A program made the translations under genes and the position numbers. The notes under the pieces are model-generated. The model was not told the origin of the DNA. It was given only the letters and a program-made list of their open reading frames with translations, and made no database searches. Positions 42,231 through 50,333 of a stretch of 64,000 nt of DNA are shown in pieces. The DNA lies in the NCBI RefSeq assembly GCF_003002915.1, contig NZ_PVTG01000001.1:549266-613265 (forward strand), given 5' to 3'. Position 1 is the stretch's first letter, and every line of letters begins with the position of its first letter. Source of the stretch: Geodermatophilus tzadiensis (GTDB lineage: Bacteria; Actinomycetota; Actinomycetes; Mycobacteriales; Geodermatophilaceae).

Positions 42231-44021
42231 GTGTCCTCGCTGATCTTGTCCCGTCGCGACCTGGAGTTCCTCCTGCACGAGTGGCTGGAGGTCGAGACGC
42301 TGACCAAGCGGCCGCGGTTCGCCGAGCACTCTCGCGAGACCTTCGACGCCGTCATGGAGCTCGCCGAGCAGATCGCCACCGAGCACTTCGCGCCGCACAA
42401 CCGCACGGCCGACGAGAACGAGCCGCGGTTCGTCGACGGCCGGGTCGAGATGATCCCGGAGGTGGCGCGGGCGCTGGACGTGTTCCGCGAGTCGGGGATC
42501 ATGGCCGGCACCTTCGACGAGGAGTACGGCGGCATGCAGCTGCCGCAGACCGTCGGGCAGGCGGCGTTCGCCTGGTTCAAGGCGGCCAACGTCGGGACGT
42601 CGAGCTACCCGTTCCTGACCATGGGCAACGCCCGCCTGCTGCTGGCGCACGGCTCGCAGGAGCAGAAGGACACCTACGTGCGGCCGATGCTCGAGGGCCG
42701 CTGGTTCGGCACGATGGCGCTGTCGGAGCCCCAGGCCGGGTCCTCGCTGGCCGACATCACCACCCGCGCCGAGCCGCAGGACGACGGCAGCTACCGGCTC
42801 ACCGGCAACAAGATGTGGATCTCGGCCGGCGACCACGAGCTGACCGAGAACATCGTCCACCTGGTCCTGGCCAAGATCCCCGGCGGCCCGCCCGGCGTGA
42901 AGGGCATCTCGCTGTTCATCGTGCCCAAGCACCTGGTGACCGGGGACGGCTCGCTCGGCGAGCGCAACGACGTCGTCCTGGCCGGGCTCAACCACAAGAT
43001 GGGCTACCGCGGGACGACGAACACGCTGCTCAACTTCGGTGAGGGCGTGCACACCCCGGGCGGCCGCCCGGGCGCCGTGGGGTACCTCGTGGGCGAGCCG
43101 CACAAGGGGCTGTCCTACATGTTCCACATGATGAACGAGGCCCGGATCGGCGTCGGGATGGGCGCGACGGTCCTCGGCTACACCGGCTACCTGCACGCCC
43201 TGGAGTACGCCCGCACCCGCACCCAGGGCCGCCCGGCGAGCAGCAAGGACCCGTCCTCACCGATGGTGCGGCTGGTCGACCACGCCGACGTGCGCCGCAT
43301 GCTGCTGGCCGCCAAGGGCTACGCGCAGGGCGGCCTGGCGCTGGGCCTGTACTGCGCGCGGCTGGTCGACGAGGAGAGGACCGCCGAGACCGAGGATGAG
43401 CGCGCCCGCGCCCACCTGCTGCTGGACACGCTGACGCCGATCGCCAAGGCGTGGCCCTCGCAGTGGGGACCGGTCGCCGACGACCTCGCCATCCAGGTGC
43501 ACGGCGGCTACGGCTACACCCGCGACTACCCCGTCGAGCAGTTCTACCGGGACAACCGGCTCAACCCGATCCACGAGGGCACCAACGGCATCCAGGCGCT
43601 CGACCTGCTCGGGCGCAAGGTGACCATGCACGGCGGCGCCGGACTGCGGCTGCTGGCCGAGACGATCGGGGCGACGACGGCGCGAGCGGCCGGCACGCCG
43701 TTCGCCGACCTCGCCGCCGACGTCGACGCCGCGGTGGCCCGGCTGGCATCGGTCACCGCCACGCTGTGGGGCACCGGTGACCCGGCGCTCGCCCTGGCCA
43801 ACGCGAGCGCCTACCTCGACGCGGCCGGGCACACCGTCGTCGGCTGGCTGTGGCTGGAGCAGGCGCTGGCCACCCGCGACGAGACCAGCGACTTCCACGA
43901 GGGCAAGCGCGCGGCCGCGCGGTTCTTCCAGCGCTGGGAGCTGCCGAAGGTGCACACCTGGCTGGACCTGCTCGAGTCGCTGGACCGGACCGTGCTCGAC
44001 ACCCCGGAGGCCCACCTCTGA
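42231..44021 (+). CDS. Acyl-CoA dehydrogenase with C-terminal extension
   Basis: A 596-residue acyl-CoA dehydrogenase of the long (FadE5/AcdA-like) type. FAD-binding motifs are GTMALSEPQAGSSLADI and NKMWISAGDHE. The C-terminal helical domain has QVHGGYGYTRDYPVEQFYRDNR and IHEGTNGIQALDLLGRK, which carries the catalytic Glu. A ~130-residue helical extension after the core is typical of this subgroup. It oxidises acyl-CoA to enoyl-CoA in beta-oxidation. GTG 42231 has GGAGG five bases upstream. It stands alone, with a hairpin after it. Confidence 0.92.
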   Translation: MSSLILSRRDLEFLLHEWLEVETLTKRPRFAEHSRETFDAVMELAEQIATEHFAPHNRTADENEPRFVDGRVEMIPEVARALDVFRESGIMAGTFDEEYGGMQLPQTVGQAAFAWFKAANVGTSSYPFLTMGNARLLLAHGSQEQKDTYVRPMLEGRWFGTMALSEPQAGSSLADITTRAEPQDDGSYRLTGNKMWISAGDHELTENIVHLVLAKIPGGPPGVKGISLFIVPKHLVTGDGSLGERNDVVLAGLNHKMGYRGTTNTLLNFGEGVHTPGGRPGAVGYLVGEPHKGLSYMFHMMNEARIGVGMGATVLGYTGYLHALEYARTRTQGRPASSKDPSSPMVRLVDHADVRRMLLAAKGYAQGGLALGLYCARLVDEERTAETEDERARAHLLLDTLTPIAKAWPSQWGPVADDLAIQVHGGYGYTRDYPVEQFYRDNRLNPIHEGTNGIQALDLLGRKVTMHGGAGLRLLAETIGATTARAAGTPFADLAADVDAAVARLASVTATLWGTGDPALALANASAYLDAAGHTVVGWLWLEQALATRDETSDFHEGKRAAARFFQRWELPKVHTWLDLLESLDRTVLDTPEAHL

Positions 44022-44034
44022 CTCCGCGGACACC

Positions 44035-44073
44035 CGCGCCCCGCTGCTCCTGCGACAGGAGCGGCGGGGCGCG
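44035..44073. terminator. Hairpin terminator after acyl-CoA dehydrogenase gene
   Basis: An 18-bp stem (CGCGCCCCGCTGCTCCTG with one G-U pair) and three-base loop begin 14 bases after the stop, in a convergent spacer. Confidence 0.8.
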
Positions 44074-44109
44074 TCGGGTCCGGGTGCCCCTCAGGGGCGG
44101 GGGGTCCTC

Positions 44110-44277
44110 CTAGGCGGCGCCGGCCCCCACGGGCTCGCCGGCGGAGGCACGCGGGGCGGAGGAGGCCGCAGCCCGCTGCTCGCGCTCGTACCGCGCCGTC
44201 GTCGAGGTGCCCATCGCGATGACCAGTCCGGTCAGGACCAGGAAACCGACGAGAGCGACAACAGGCCACAACACCAT
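44110..44277 (-). CDS. Small single-span membrane protein with STARYE-type motif
   Basis: A 55-residue protein: one membrane helix (about residues 4-23) followed by GTSTTARYEREQ and an Ala-rich tail. The helix and the following motif closely match the N-terminus of the larger protein encoded at 59282-60214 (WPVVAVVGFLV...SSTARYEFE), so both belong to a shared, unnamed membrane-anchor family. ATG 44277 has AGGGGG upstream. It lies between two terminators or promoters with no obvious partner. Function unknown. Confidence 0.7.
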   Translation of the reverse strand: MVLWPVVALVGFLVLTGLVIAMGTSTTARYEREQRAAASSAPRASAGEPVGAGAA

Positions 44278-44479
44278 CGCAGAACGTCCCCCTGCTCGTA
44301 GTCCCCCGCTGACGGGATCCGATCCCGCAGCGTGTCGTCGAGAACTGTTGTCCCCCGCCGATCGCCCTCTCAATCGTCGTCTCGCACTGTTCACCTGATG
44401 GACGCGGTGAGAGACCTCACCCTGCGGGGTCACCGGCGGCCGCTCGGCCCGGGTCGTCGGCGCATGGTGTCATCGGGTC

Positions 44480-45997
44480 GTGTCCGCCGGTCCGCAGGCC
44501 GGGCGAGCCGACGCCGTGTCGTCGTCCGCCCCGACGCGCCCTGCGCTGCTCGTCCTTGCCCTCTCACTGGGCGTCACCACCCTGTCGCTCCTGCAGAGCC
44601 TGGTCGTGCCGGTGCTCGGACCCATCGGCGAGCAGCTCGGCGTCTCCCCCGCGGCCGCCGGGTGGGTGCTCACCGCGAACCTGCTGGCCGCCGCCGTCCT
44701 CACGCCGGTGCTCGGCCGCCTCGGCGACACGCACGGCGAGCGGCCCGTCATCCTCGGCATCCTGGCGGCGGTGGCACTCGGGACCCTGCTGGCGGTCGTC
44801 ACCCGGTCGCTGCCGCTGCTGCTGGTGGCCCGGGTGCTCCAGGGCTCGTCCTACGGCCTCTTCCCCCTGTCGATCAGCGTGCTGCGCCGGGAGCTGCCGC
44901 CCGGGCGGCTGAGCGTGGCGATGTCGGTGGTGAGCAGCACGCTCGGCGTCGGCGGCGTGGTCGGCCTGGTCGCCGCCGGCCTGCTCACCGGCGACGGCGG
45001 CGACTACCGCCGACCGTTCTGGATCGGCCTGGGCGTGACCCTGGTGTCGCTGGTGCTGGCCGCCGTCCTGCTCCCCCGCCGTCCCGCGACGGCGACCGGG
45101 CGGGTCGACTGGGCCGGCGCCGTCGTCCTGGGCACCGGCCTGGTGCTGCTGCTCCTGCCGGTCTCCCAGGGCAACGCCTGGGGCTGGACCGCGCCGGGGA
45201 CGCTGGGCTGCGCCGCGGGCGCGGTCGTCGTCCTGACCGGCTGGGTGCTGCTGCAGCGGCGGCGCGCCCAGCCGCTGGTGCGCCCGGCGCTGCTCGCCGA
45301 CCCGCGCATGCTGGTGCCCAACCTGGCCGGGCTCACGACCGGCGTCGGGCTGTTCGTCTCCTTCCTCGTCGTCATGCAGTACGTGCAGACCCCGCCGGAG
45401 GCCGGCTACGGCTTCGGCGCCGGGGTGCTCGAGGCCTCGGTGGTCTACCTGCTGCCCGGCGGCGTGGTCGGCATCCTGCTGGCGCCGGTGGCCGGGACGA
45501 TCGTCGACCGGCTCGGGGCGCTGCCCACGCTGCTCGCCGGGGCGCTCGCGGGCACCGCCGGCTTCGTCCTGTTCGCGGCGGCCCGCGCCGAGCCCTGGCT
45601 GGTCGTGACGGCGGGACTGCTCGCCCAGGTGTGGGTGACGGTGGCCTACGCGGCGCTGCCCACGCTGGTCGTGCAGGCCGTGCGGCGCGGCGAGACCGGG
45701 GTGGCCAACGCGGTGAACTCCATCGCCCGGGCGGTGGGCCAGGCGGCGGGCAGCACGCTCACCGTGGCGCTGCTGGGCGCCGCCGTGGACCCGGCCACGG
45801 GCTTCCCCCGCGCGTCGGCCTTCACCACGGTGGCGCTGCTGGGCACCGCGTCCGCCGTCGCGGTCGCGCTGGTCAGCGTCGTGGGGATGGTCCAGGCCCG
45901 GCGCCGCGGCCCCGGCGAGCCCGACGAGGACCCCGCCGGCGTCGAGCGCGCGACCGCCTGCGCCGGCGAGTGGTCGCCGGTCTCCGGCATCCGCTGA
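44480..45997 (+). CDS. MFS transporter, drug:H+ antiporter type
   Basis: A 505-residue membrane protein with 13-14 predicted helices. MFS motif A reads GRLGDTHGERP, with VARVLQGSSYGLFPLSISVLRRELPPGR and a motif C-like GVGGVVGLVAAGLL. It probably exports a small molecule. GTG 44480 is the first start before helix 1, without a clear ribosome binding site. The substrate is unknown. It is followed 101 bases later by the YihY gene on the same strand. Confidence 0.88.
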   Translation: MSAGPQAGRADAVSSSAPTRPALLVLALSLGVTTLSLLQSLVVPVLGPIGEQLGVSPAAAGWVLTANLLAAAVLTPVLGRLGDTHGERPVILGILAAVALGTLLAVVTRSLPLLLVARVLQGSSYGLFPLSISVLRRELPPGRLSVAMSVVSSTLGVGGVVGLVAAGLLTGDGGDYRRPFWIGLGVTLVSLVLAAVLLPRRPATATGRVDWAGAVVLGTGLVLLLLPVSQGNAWGWTAPGTLGCAAGAVVVLTGWVLLQRRRAQPLVRPALLADPRMLVPNLAGLTTGVGLFVSFLVVMQYVQTPPEAGYGFGAGVLEASVVYLLPGGVVGILLAPVAGTIVDRLGALPTLLAGALAGTAGFVLFAAARAEPWLVVTAGLLAQVWVTVAYAALPTLVVQAVRRGETGVANAVNSIARAVGQAAGSTLTVALLGAAVDPATGFPRASAFTTVALLGTASAVAVALVSVVGMVQARRRGPGEPDEDPAGVERATACAGEWSPVSGIR

Positions 45998-46098
45998 CCC
46001 GCTCCGCGACGCGCCGGGTGATCACCCGAGCGCATGGAACGGCACCGTCCGGGGCACCACAGGGCCCGATCACACCCGCCCAGTCCCGGAGGACGACG

Positions 46099-47139
46099 AT
46101 GGCCCGCCCCACTGGCCCCCGAGCCGCCAGCGAGAAGGCGCAGACGCGGTTCACCGGTAACACCACCGGGGACCCGGCGCCGCACGACGACAAGGTCAAC
46201 TCGACCCGCTTCGACAACGCCCCCCGCGGGACCGACACGACGGCCACCTTCTTCGGCACCGTCAAGCGGACGGTGAAGGAGTTCAGCGAGGACAACCTGA
46301 CCGACTGGGCGGCCTCGCTCACCTACTACGGCGTCCTCGCGCTCTTCCCGGCGCTGATCGCCCTGACGTCCATCGTCGGGCTGCTCACCACGCCGCAGCA
46401 GCTCACCGACGCGCTGACCACCGTCGTCCCGGCCAGCGCCGCGAGCACGCTGGGACCGGTCATCGAGCAGGTCGCCGGCAGTCAGAGCACCGCCGGCTTC
46501 GGCCTGGTCCTGGGGCTCGTGGGCGCCGTCTGGTCGGCGTCGGGCTACGTGGGCGCCTTCACCCGCGCCTCGAACGTCGTCTACGAGACGCCCGAGGGCC
46601 GCAAGATCTGGAAGCTCAAGCCGCTGCAGCTGCTGGTCACCCTGATCGGCATCCTGTTCGCCGCCGTCATCGTGGCGATGCTGGTGCTCAGCGGCCCGGT
46701 GGTCGAGGCCATCGGCTCGGCGATCAACGTGGGCCCGACCGCGCTGACCGTGTGGAACGTCGTCAAGTGGCCGGTGATCCTGGTGGTCCTGGCGCTGATG
46801 ATCGCCGTCCTCTACTACTCGACGCCGAACGTGAAGCTGCGCGGCTTCCGGTTCATCAGCCCCGGCGCCGGCGTGGCGATCCTCGTCGCGGTCGTGGCCT
46901 CGGCCGCCTTCGCCTTCTACGTGGCCAACTTCGGCAGCTACAACAAGACCTACGGCGCGCTGGCCGGCGTGGTCGTGTTCCTGATCTGGTTCTGGCTGAT
47001 CAACGTGGCGCTGCTGTTCGGCATCGAGTTCGACGCCGAGAAGGAGCGCACCAAGGAGCTCAAGGACGGCATCCCGGGGGCCGAGAAGGAGATCCAGCTC
47101 GACGCCCGCGCCGAGCCCAAGCCCCGCAACACCAACTAG
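46099..47139 (+). CDS. YihY/BrkB family membrane protein
   Basis: A 346-residue protein with six membrane helices in the YihY (UPF0761, formerly RNase BN) pattern: DNLTDWAASLTYYGVLALFPALIAL, ASGYVGAFTRASNVVYE, YYSTPNVK and FLIWFWLINVALLFGIEFDAE. The N-terminal ~65 residues are hydrophilic. Proteins of this family are envelope-associated; the function is unresolved and they are not RNase BN. ATG 46099 has GGAGGACG upstream. A terminator hairpin follows. Confidence 0.9.
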   Translation: MARPTGPRAASEKAQTRFTGNTTGDPAPHDDKVNSTRFDNAPRGTDTTATFFGTVKRTVKEFSEDNLTDWAASLTYYGVLALFPALIALTSIVGLLTTPQQLTDALTTVVPASAASTLGPVIEQVAGSQSTAGFGLVLGLVGAVWSASGYVGAFTRASNVVYETPEGRKIWKLKPLQLLVTLIGILFAAVIVAMLVLSGPVVEAIGSAINVGPTALTVWNVVKWPVILVVLALMIAVLYYSTPNVKLRGFRFISPGAGVAILVAVVASAAFAFYVANFGSYNKTYGALAGVVVFLIWFWLINVALLFGIEFDAEKERTKELKDGIPGAEKEIQLDARAEPKPRNTN

Positions 47140-47155
47140 CCGCACCGGACACCCG

Positions 47156-47193
47156 CCAGAGGCCCTCTCCCCCGACCGGGAGGGGGCCTCTGG
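47156..47193. terminator. Hairpin terminator between yihY-like and hemerythrin genes
   Basis: A 16-bp stem (CCAGAGGCCCTCTCCC, one G-U pair) lies in the convergent spacer just after the YihY gene stop. Confidence 0.8.
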
Positions 47194-47200
47194 CGCGTGC

Positions 47201-47905
47201 TCAGCGCGCGGTGGGCGGGCCGTCGCCGCGGCGGGCCGGCGGGGTGCGCTCCACCAGGCCGGCGACGGCGGCCAGCCCGCGGCTGACCACCTGGCCGGCC
47301 GGGGCCACCACCGGCACCCGCCGGACGACGGCGTCGACGGCGTCGCGGCTGCGGTCGAGCAGCGACAGCGGCAGGCCCGAGAGAGCGTTGCCCGGCGGAC
47401 GGCGGGACACCGTCGGGTGGGGGCGGGTGGGCGCGACCCGGCGCACGAGCTCCCACCGGCGGCCCAGGCGGCGCAGCTCGGCGGCGTCGAGCCGCTCCTG
47501 CAGCCGCGGGAGCAGCAGGTCCTCCTCGTCGCGGACGTCCTCCTGCAGCACCTCGACCAGCCGGGCCAGCCGGACCGGCCGCTCCGGGTGGTCGGGCCCG
47601 CCCTCCTCGAGGGCCGCGACGAGCTCGTTGACCTCCTGGTGCTCGGCCTCGATCCGCCGGGTCAGCTCGTCGCCGTCCGGGAGCACCCGGCGGATCACCG
47701 GCCACAGCACGGTCTCCTCGGCGAAGGCGTGGCTGAACACCAGCCGGTCGATGCGCGTGAGCACCTCCTCCTGCGCGCGGCCGGTGGTGGCGTCGAGCTC
47801 GTGCAGCAGGTGGTCGAGCTCCTCGTGGTCCTTGCGCTGGCGCACCAGCACGCTGCCGGGCCCGCCGAGCTCGTGCTCGGTCTGCTCGGCGATGGTTCGG
47901 GGCAC
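47201..47905 (-). CDS. Hemerythrin HHE domain protein
   Basis: A 234-residue protein with a hemerythrin-like four-helix bundle in residues ~20-150. Iron-ligand motifs are DHEELDH, FSHAFAEETVLWP, EAEHQEVNE and RDEEDLLLPRL. These proteins bind a di-iron centre that senses or stores O2 or responds to oxidative and nitrosative stress. The C-terminal ~80 residues are Arg/Pro/Val-rich and not part of the domain. GTG 47905 has GGAGG ten bases upstream. It is divergent from the acyl-CoA dehydrogenase gene at 48152. Confidence 0.9.
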   Translation of the reverse strand: MPRTIAEQTEHELGGPGSVLVRQRKDHEELDHLLHELDATTGRAQEEVLTRIDRLVFSHAFAEETVLWPVIRRVLPDGDELTRRIEAEHQEVNELVAALEEGGPDHPERPVRLARLVEVLQEDVRDEEDLLLPRLQERLDAAELRRLGRRWELVRRVAPTRPHPTVSRRPPGNALSGLPLSLLDRSRDAVDAVVRRVPVVAPAGQVVSRGLAAVAGLVERTPPARRGDGPPTAR

Positions 47906-48151
47906 GGGGCCCTCCTCGGAACTCGTTCGGGTGCAACCCGCCGTCCGTGCCCGCGGACGGCGGTGCGCATGCCCGCCTCCGGCGCGCCCGGTGTCGACCC
48001 GGTGCCGCCTCCGGCGACCGGGATCCCGCCGCAGGTCGACGTCGGGCGGGCTCCCGCGCAGGTCACCGGGCCCGCGCCCGGTTGCGGCGGGGGTCCGCGG
48101 GTAGGGCGGGCGCACGGGACACCGCGGTCCCGCCGTCGGAGGAGGCAAGCA

Positions 48152-49333
48152 ATGGCCGACCGGCCCACCGTCACGTCGGACTTCTACGACCTCGAGGCGC
48201 TGCTCGACGACCAGGACCGGGAGACGCTGCACCGCGTCCGCGCGTTCATGGACGAGGAGGTCGAGCCGATCATCAACCAGTACTGGACGCGCGCGGAGTT
48301 CCCCCGCCAGATCATCCCCCGCCTGGCCGAGCTGGGGATCGCCGGCGCCCAGTACTCCGGCTACGGCTGCCCGGGCCGCTCGTCGCTGTTCGACGGCATG
48401 GTCTCCATGGAGCTCGGCCGCGGCGACCCCTCGGTGGCCACGTTCATGGGCGTCCACGGCGGGCTGGCCATGGGCACGCTGCAGCTGTGCGCCTCCGACG
48501 AGCAGAAGGAGCGCTGGCTGCCGGCCATGGCCCGGATGGAGCTCATCGGTGCCTTCGGCCTCACCGAGCCCGAGCACGGCTCCGACGTCGCCCGCGGCAT
48601 CCAGACGACGGCCCGGCGGGACGGCGACGAGTGGGTCCTCGACGGCCAGAAGAAGTGGATCGGCAACGGCAGCTTCGCCGACCTGGTGGTCATCTGGGCG
48701 CGGGACGTGGACACCGACCGGGTGCTCGGCTTCGTCGTCGAGACCCCGGCGCCCGGGTTCAGCGCGGTCGACCTCGAGGACAAGATCGCGCTGCGCGCGG
48801 TGCAGAACGCGCAGATCACGCTCGACGGCGTCCGGGTGCCCGAGGAGAACCGGCTGCAGAACGCCAACAGCTTCCGCGACACGGCCAACGTGCTGCGCGC
48901 GACACGGGTGAGCGTGGCCTGGTCGGCGGTGGGCTGCTCCCGCGGCGCCTACGAGCACGCCCTGCGCTACGCGATGGGGCGCGACCAGTTCGGCCGTTCG
49001 ATCACCTCCTTCCAGCTGGTGCAGGACCTGCTGTTCCGGATGCTCGGCAACATCACCGCCTCGGCCGCGCTGTGCGCCCGTGCCTCCCAGCTGCAGGACT
49101 GCGGCATGCTGCGCGACGAGCACGCCTCGATGGCCAAGGGCTACTCGACGATGCGCATGCGCGAGACGGTCGGCTGGGCCCGCGAGCTCATGGGCGGCAA
49201 CGGCATCCTGCTGGAGAACCACGTGGGCCGGTTCGTGGCCGACGCCGAGGCCATCTACTCCTACGAGGGCACTCGCGAGGTCAACAGCCTGATCGTCGGC
49301 CGGGCCATCACCGGCACCAGCGCGATCGCCTAG
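48152..49333 (+). CDS. Acyl-CoA dehydrogenase, glutaryl-CoA dehydrogenase-like
   Basis: A 393-residue acyl-CoA dehydrogenase. FAD-binding motifs are GAFGLTEPEHGSD and GQKKWIGNGSFADL. The C-terminal YSYEGTREVNSLIVGRAITG places the catalytic Glu in the position typical of glutaryl-CoA dehydrogenase-type enzymes. It would oxidise (and perhaps decarboxylate) a short acyl-CoA; the exact substrate is not certain. ATG 48152 has GGAGGAGG ten bases upstream. Its TAG stop shares the CTAG at 49330-49333 with the convergent binding-protein gene. Confidence 0.9.
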   Translation: MADRPTVTSDFYDLEALLDDQDRETLHRVRAFMDEEVEPIINQYWTRAEFPRQIIPRLAELGIAGAQYSGYGCPGRSSLFDGMVSMELGRGDPSVATFMGVHGGLAMGTLQLCASDEQKERWLPAMARMELIGAFGLTEPEHGSDVARGIQTTARRDGDEWVLDGQKKWIGNGSFADLVVIWARDVDTDRVLGFVVETPAPGFSAVDLEDKIALRAVQNAQITLDGVRVPEENRLQNANSFRDTANVLRATRVSVAWSAVGCSRGAYEHALRYAMGRDQFGRSITSFQLVQDLLFRMLGNITASAALCARASQLQDCGMLRDEHASMAKGYSTMRMRETVGWARELMGGNGILLENHVGRFVADAEAIYSYEGTREVNSLIVGRAITGTSAIA

Positions 49334-50241
49334 CGCCCGTCCCACCAGCGGGCGGCGGCCTCGCTCGGGGTGTGCCCGTCGGCGACGGACCGGTTGAGGG
49401 TGACCAGGTCGACGGTGGTCAGCTGCGCGCTGACCGCGTCCAGTGCGCGGCGCAGCCGCCCGCCCTCCTCCTCGGCCAGCGCCGTCCGCACGATCGGCAC
49501 CACGTTCTCGCGGGGCTGCAGCGACCGGTCGTCGCGGAGCAGCAGCAGCGCGGTGTCGACGAGGTGGGGGTCGGTCGTCTCCAGCATCCCGACGTCGACC
49601 TGCCCGGTGAGCAGCGCCTCCACCGTGGCCGCGCGCGAGGGCATGCTGCGGACGCCGGCGAACTGCACGCCGTAGACCTCGCGCAGGCCGGGCAGGCAGA
49701 AGGGCCGCTGCCCGCACTCGGGCGGCCCGCCGAAGACCAGCCCGGGCGCCACCGCGGCGAGGTCGGTGAGCGTGGTCATCCCGTGCTGCACGGCGAACTC
49801 GGTCCGGACGACGAACCCGTTCTGGTCCTCGGCCGCCGCGGCCGCCAGCACGGTCATCCCCCGCGGTGCCAGCGTGTCCGCCAGCGCGTCCCGCAGCGGC
49901 GCCGGGTCGTCGTACACCGACCCGGCGCCGGGCTCGAGGAACTCCGAGGCGGTGCCGAGGTAGTCGACGACGACGTCGACGACGCCCTGCTCGAGCGCCG
50001 GCAGCACCACCTCGCGGGTGCCGATGCCGTGCTGCACGGTCACCGCGAACCCGGCCCGGCGCAGCGCCTCGGCGTAGACCTCGGCGAGGGCCTGGTTCTC
50101 CGGGAAGTCGTAGGAGGCGACGCGGACGGTGTCCTCGCCCGCGGGCGCGGGCTCGGCCGACGGGCCGCCGCAGCCACAGAGCACCGCCACCGCCAGCAGG
50201 ACGGCCAGCAGCGGACGGGCGAGCGGTCGGCGACGGGGCAC
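49330..50241 (-). CDS. Osmoprotectant-type ABC substrate-binding lipoprotein (OpuAC domain)
   Basis: A 303-residue lipoprotein: signal peptide, lipobox VLCGC (about residue 23) and a type II periplasmic binding domain of the glycine betaine/choline family (VRVASYDFPENQALAEVYAEALRRAGF, VVDYLGTASEFL, FGGPPECGQRPFCLPGLREVYG). It would bind betaine, choline or a related compound outside the cell. No permease or ATPase gene is beside it, so it is an orphan in this window. GTG 50241 has GGGAGGG upstream. Its stop shares CTAG with the convergent gene. Confidence 0.88.
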   Translation of the reverse strand: MPRRRPLARPLLAVLLAVAVLCGCGGPSAEPAPAGEDTVRVASYDFPENQALAEVYAEALRRAGFAVTVQHGIGTREVVLPALEQGVVDVVVDYLGTASEFLEPGAGSVYDDPAPLRDALADTLAPRGMTVLAAAAAEDQNGFVVRTEFAVQHGMTTLTDLAAVAPGLVFGGPPECGQRPFCLPGLREVYGVQFAGVRSMPSRAATVEALLTGQVDVGMLETTDPHLVDTALLLLRDDRSLQPRENVVPIVRTALAEEEGGRLRRALDAVSAQLTTVDLVTLNRSVADGHTPSEAAARWWDGR

Positions 50242-50333
50242 GGACCCTCCCGGGGTGGGGCAGCGCCACGCTAGCCCCGGGTGGGACCAAGGTCGATGGT
50301 CACGGGCGTGCATCGGGTGCAGCATCGGCCCAC

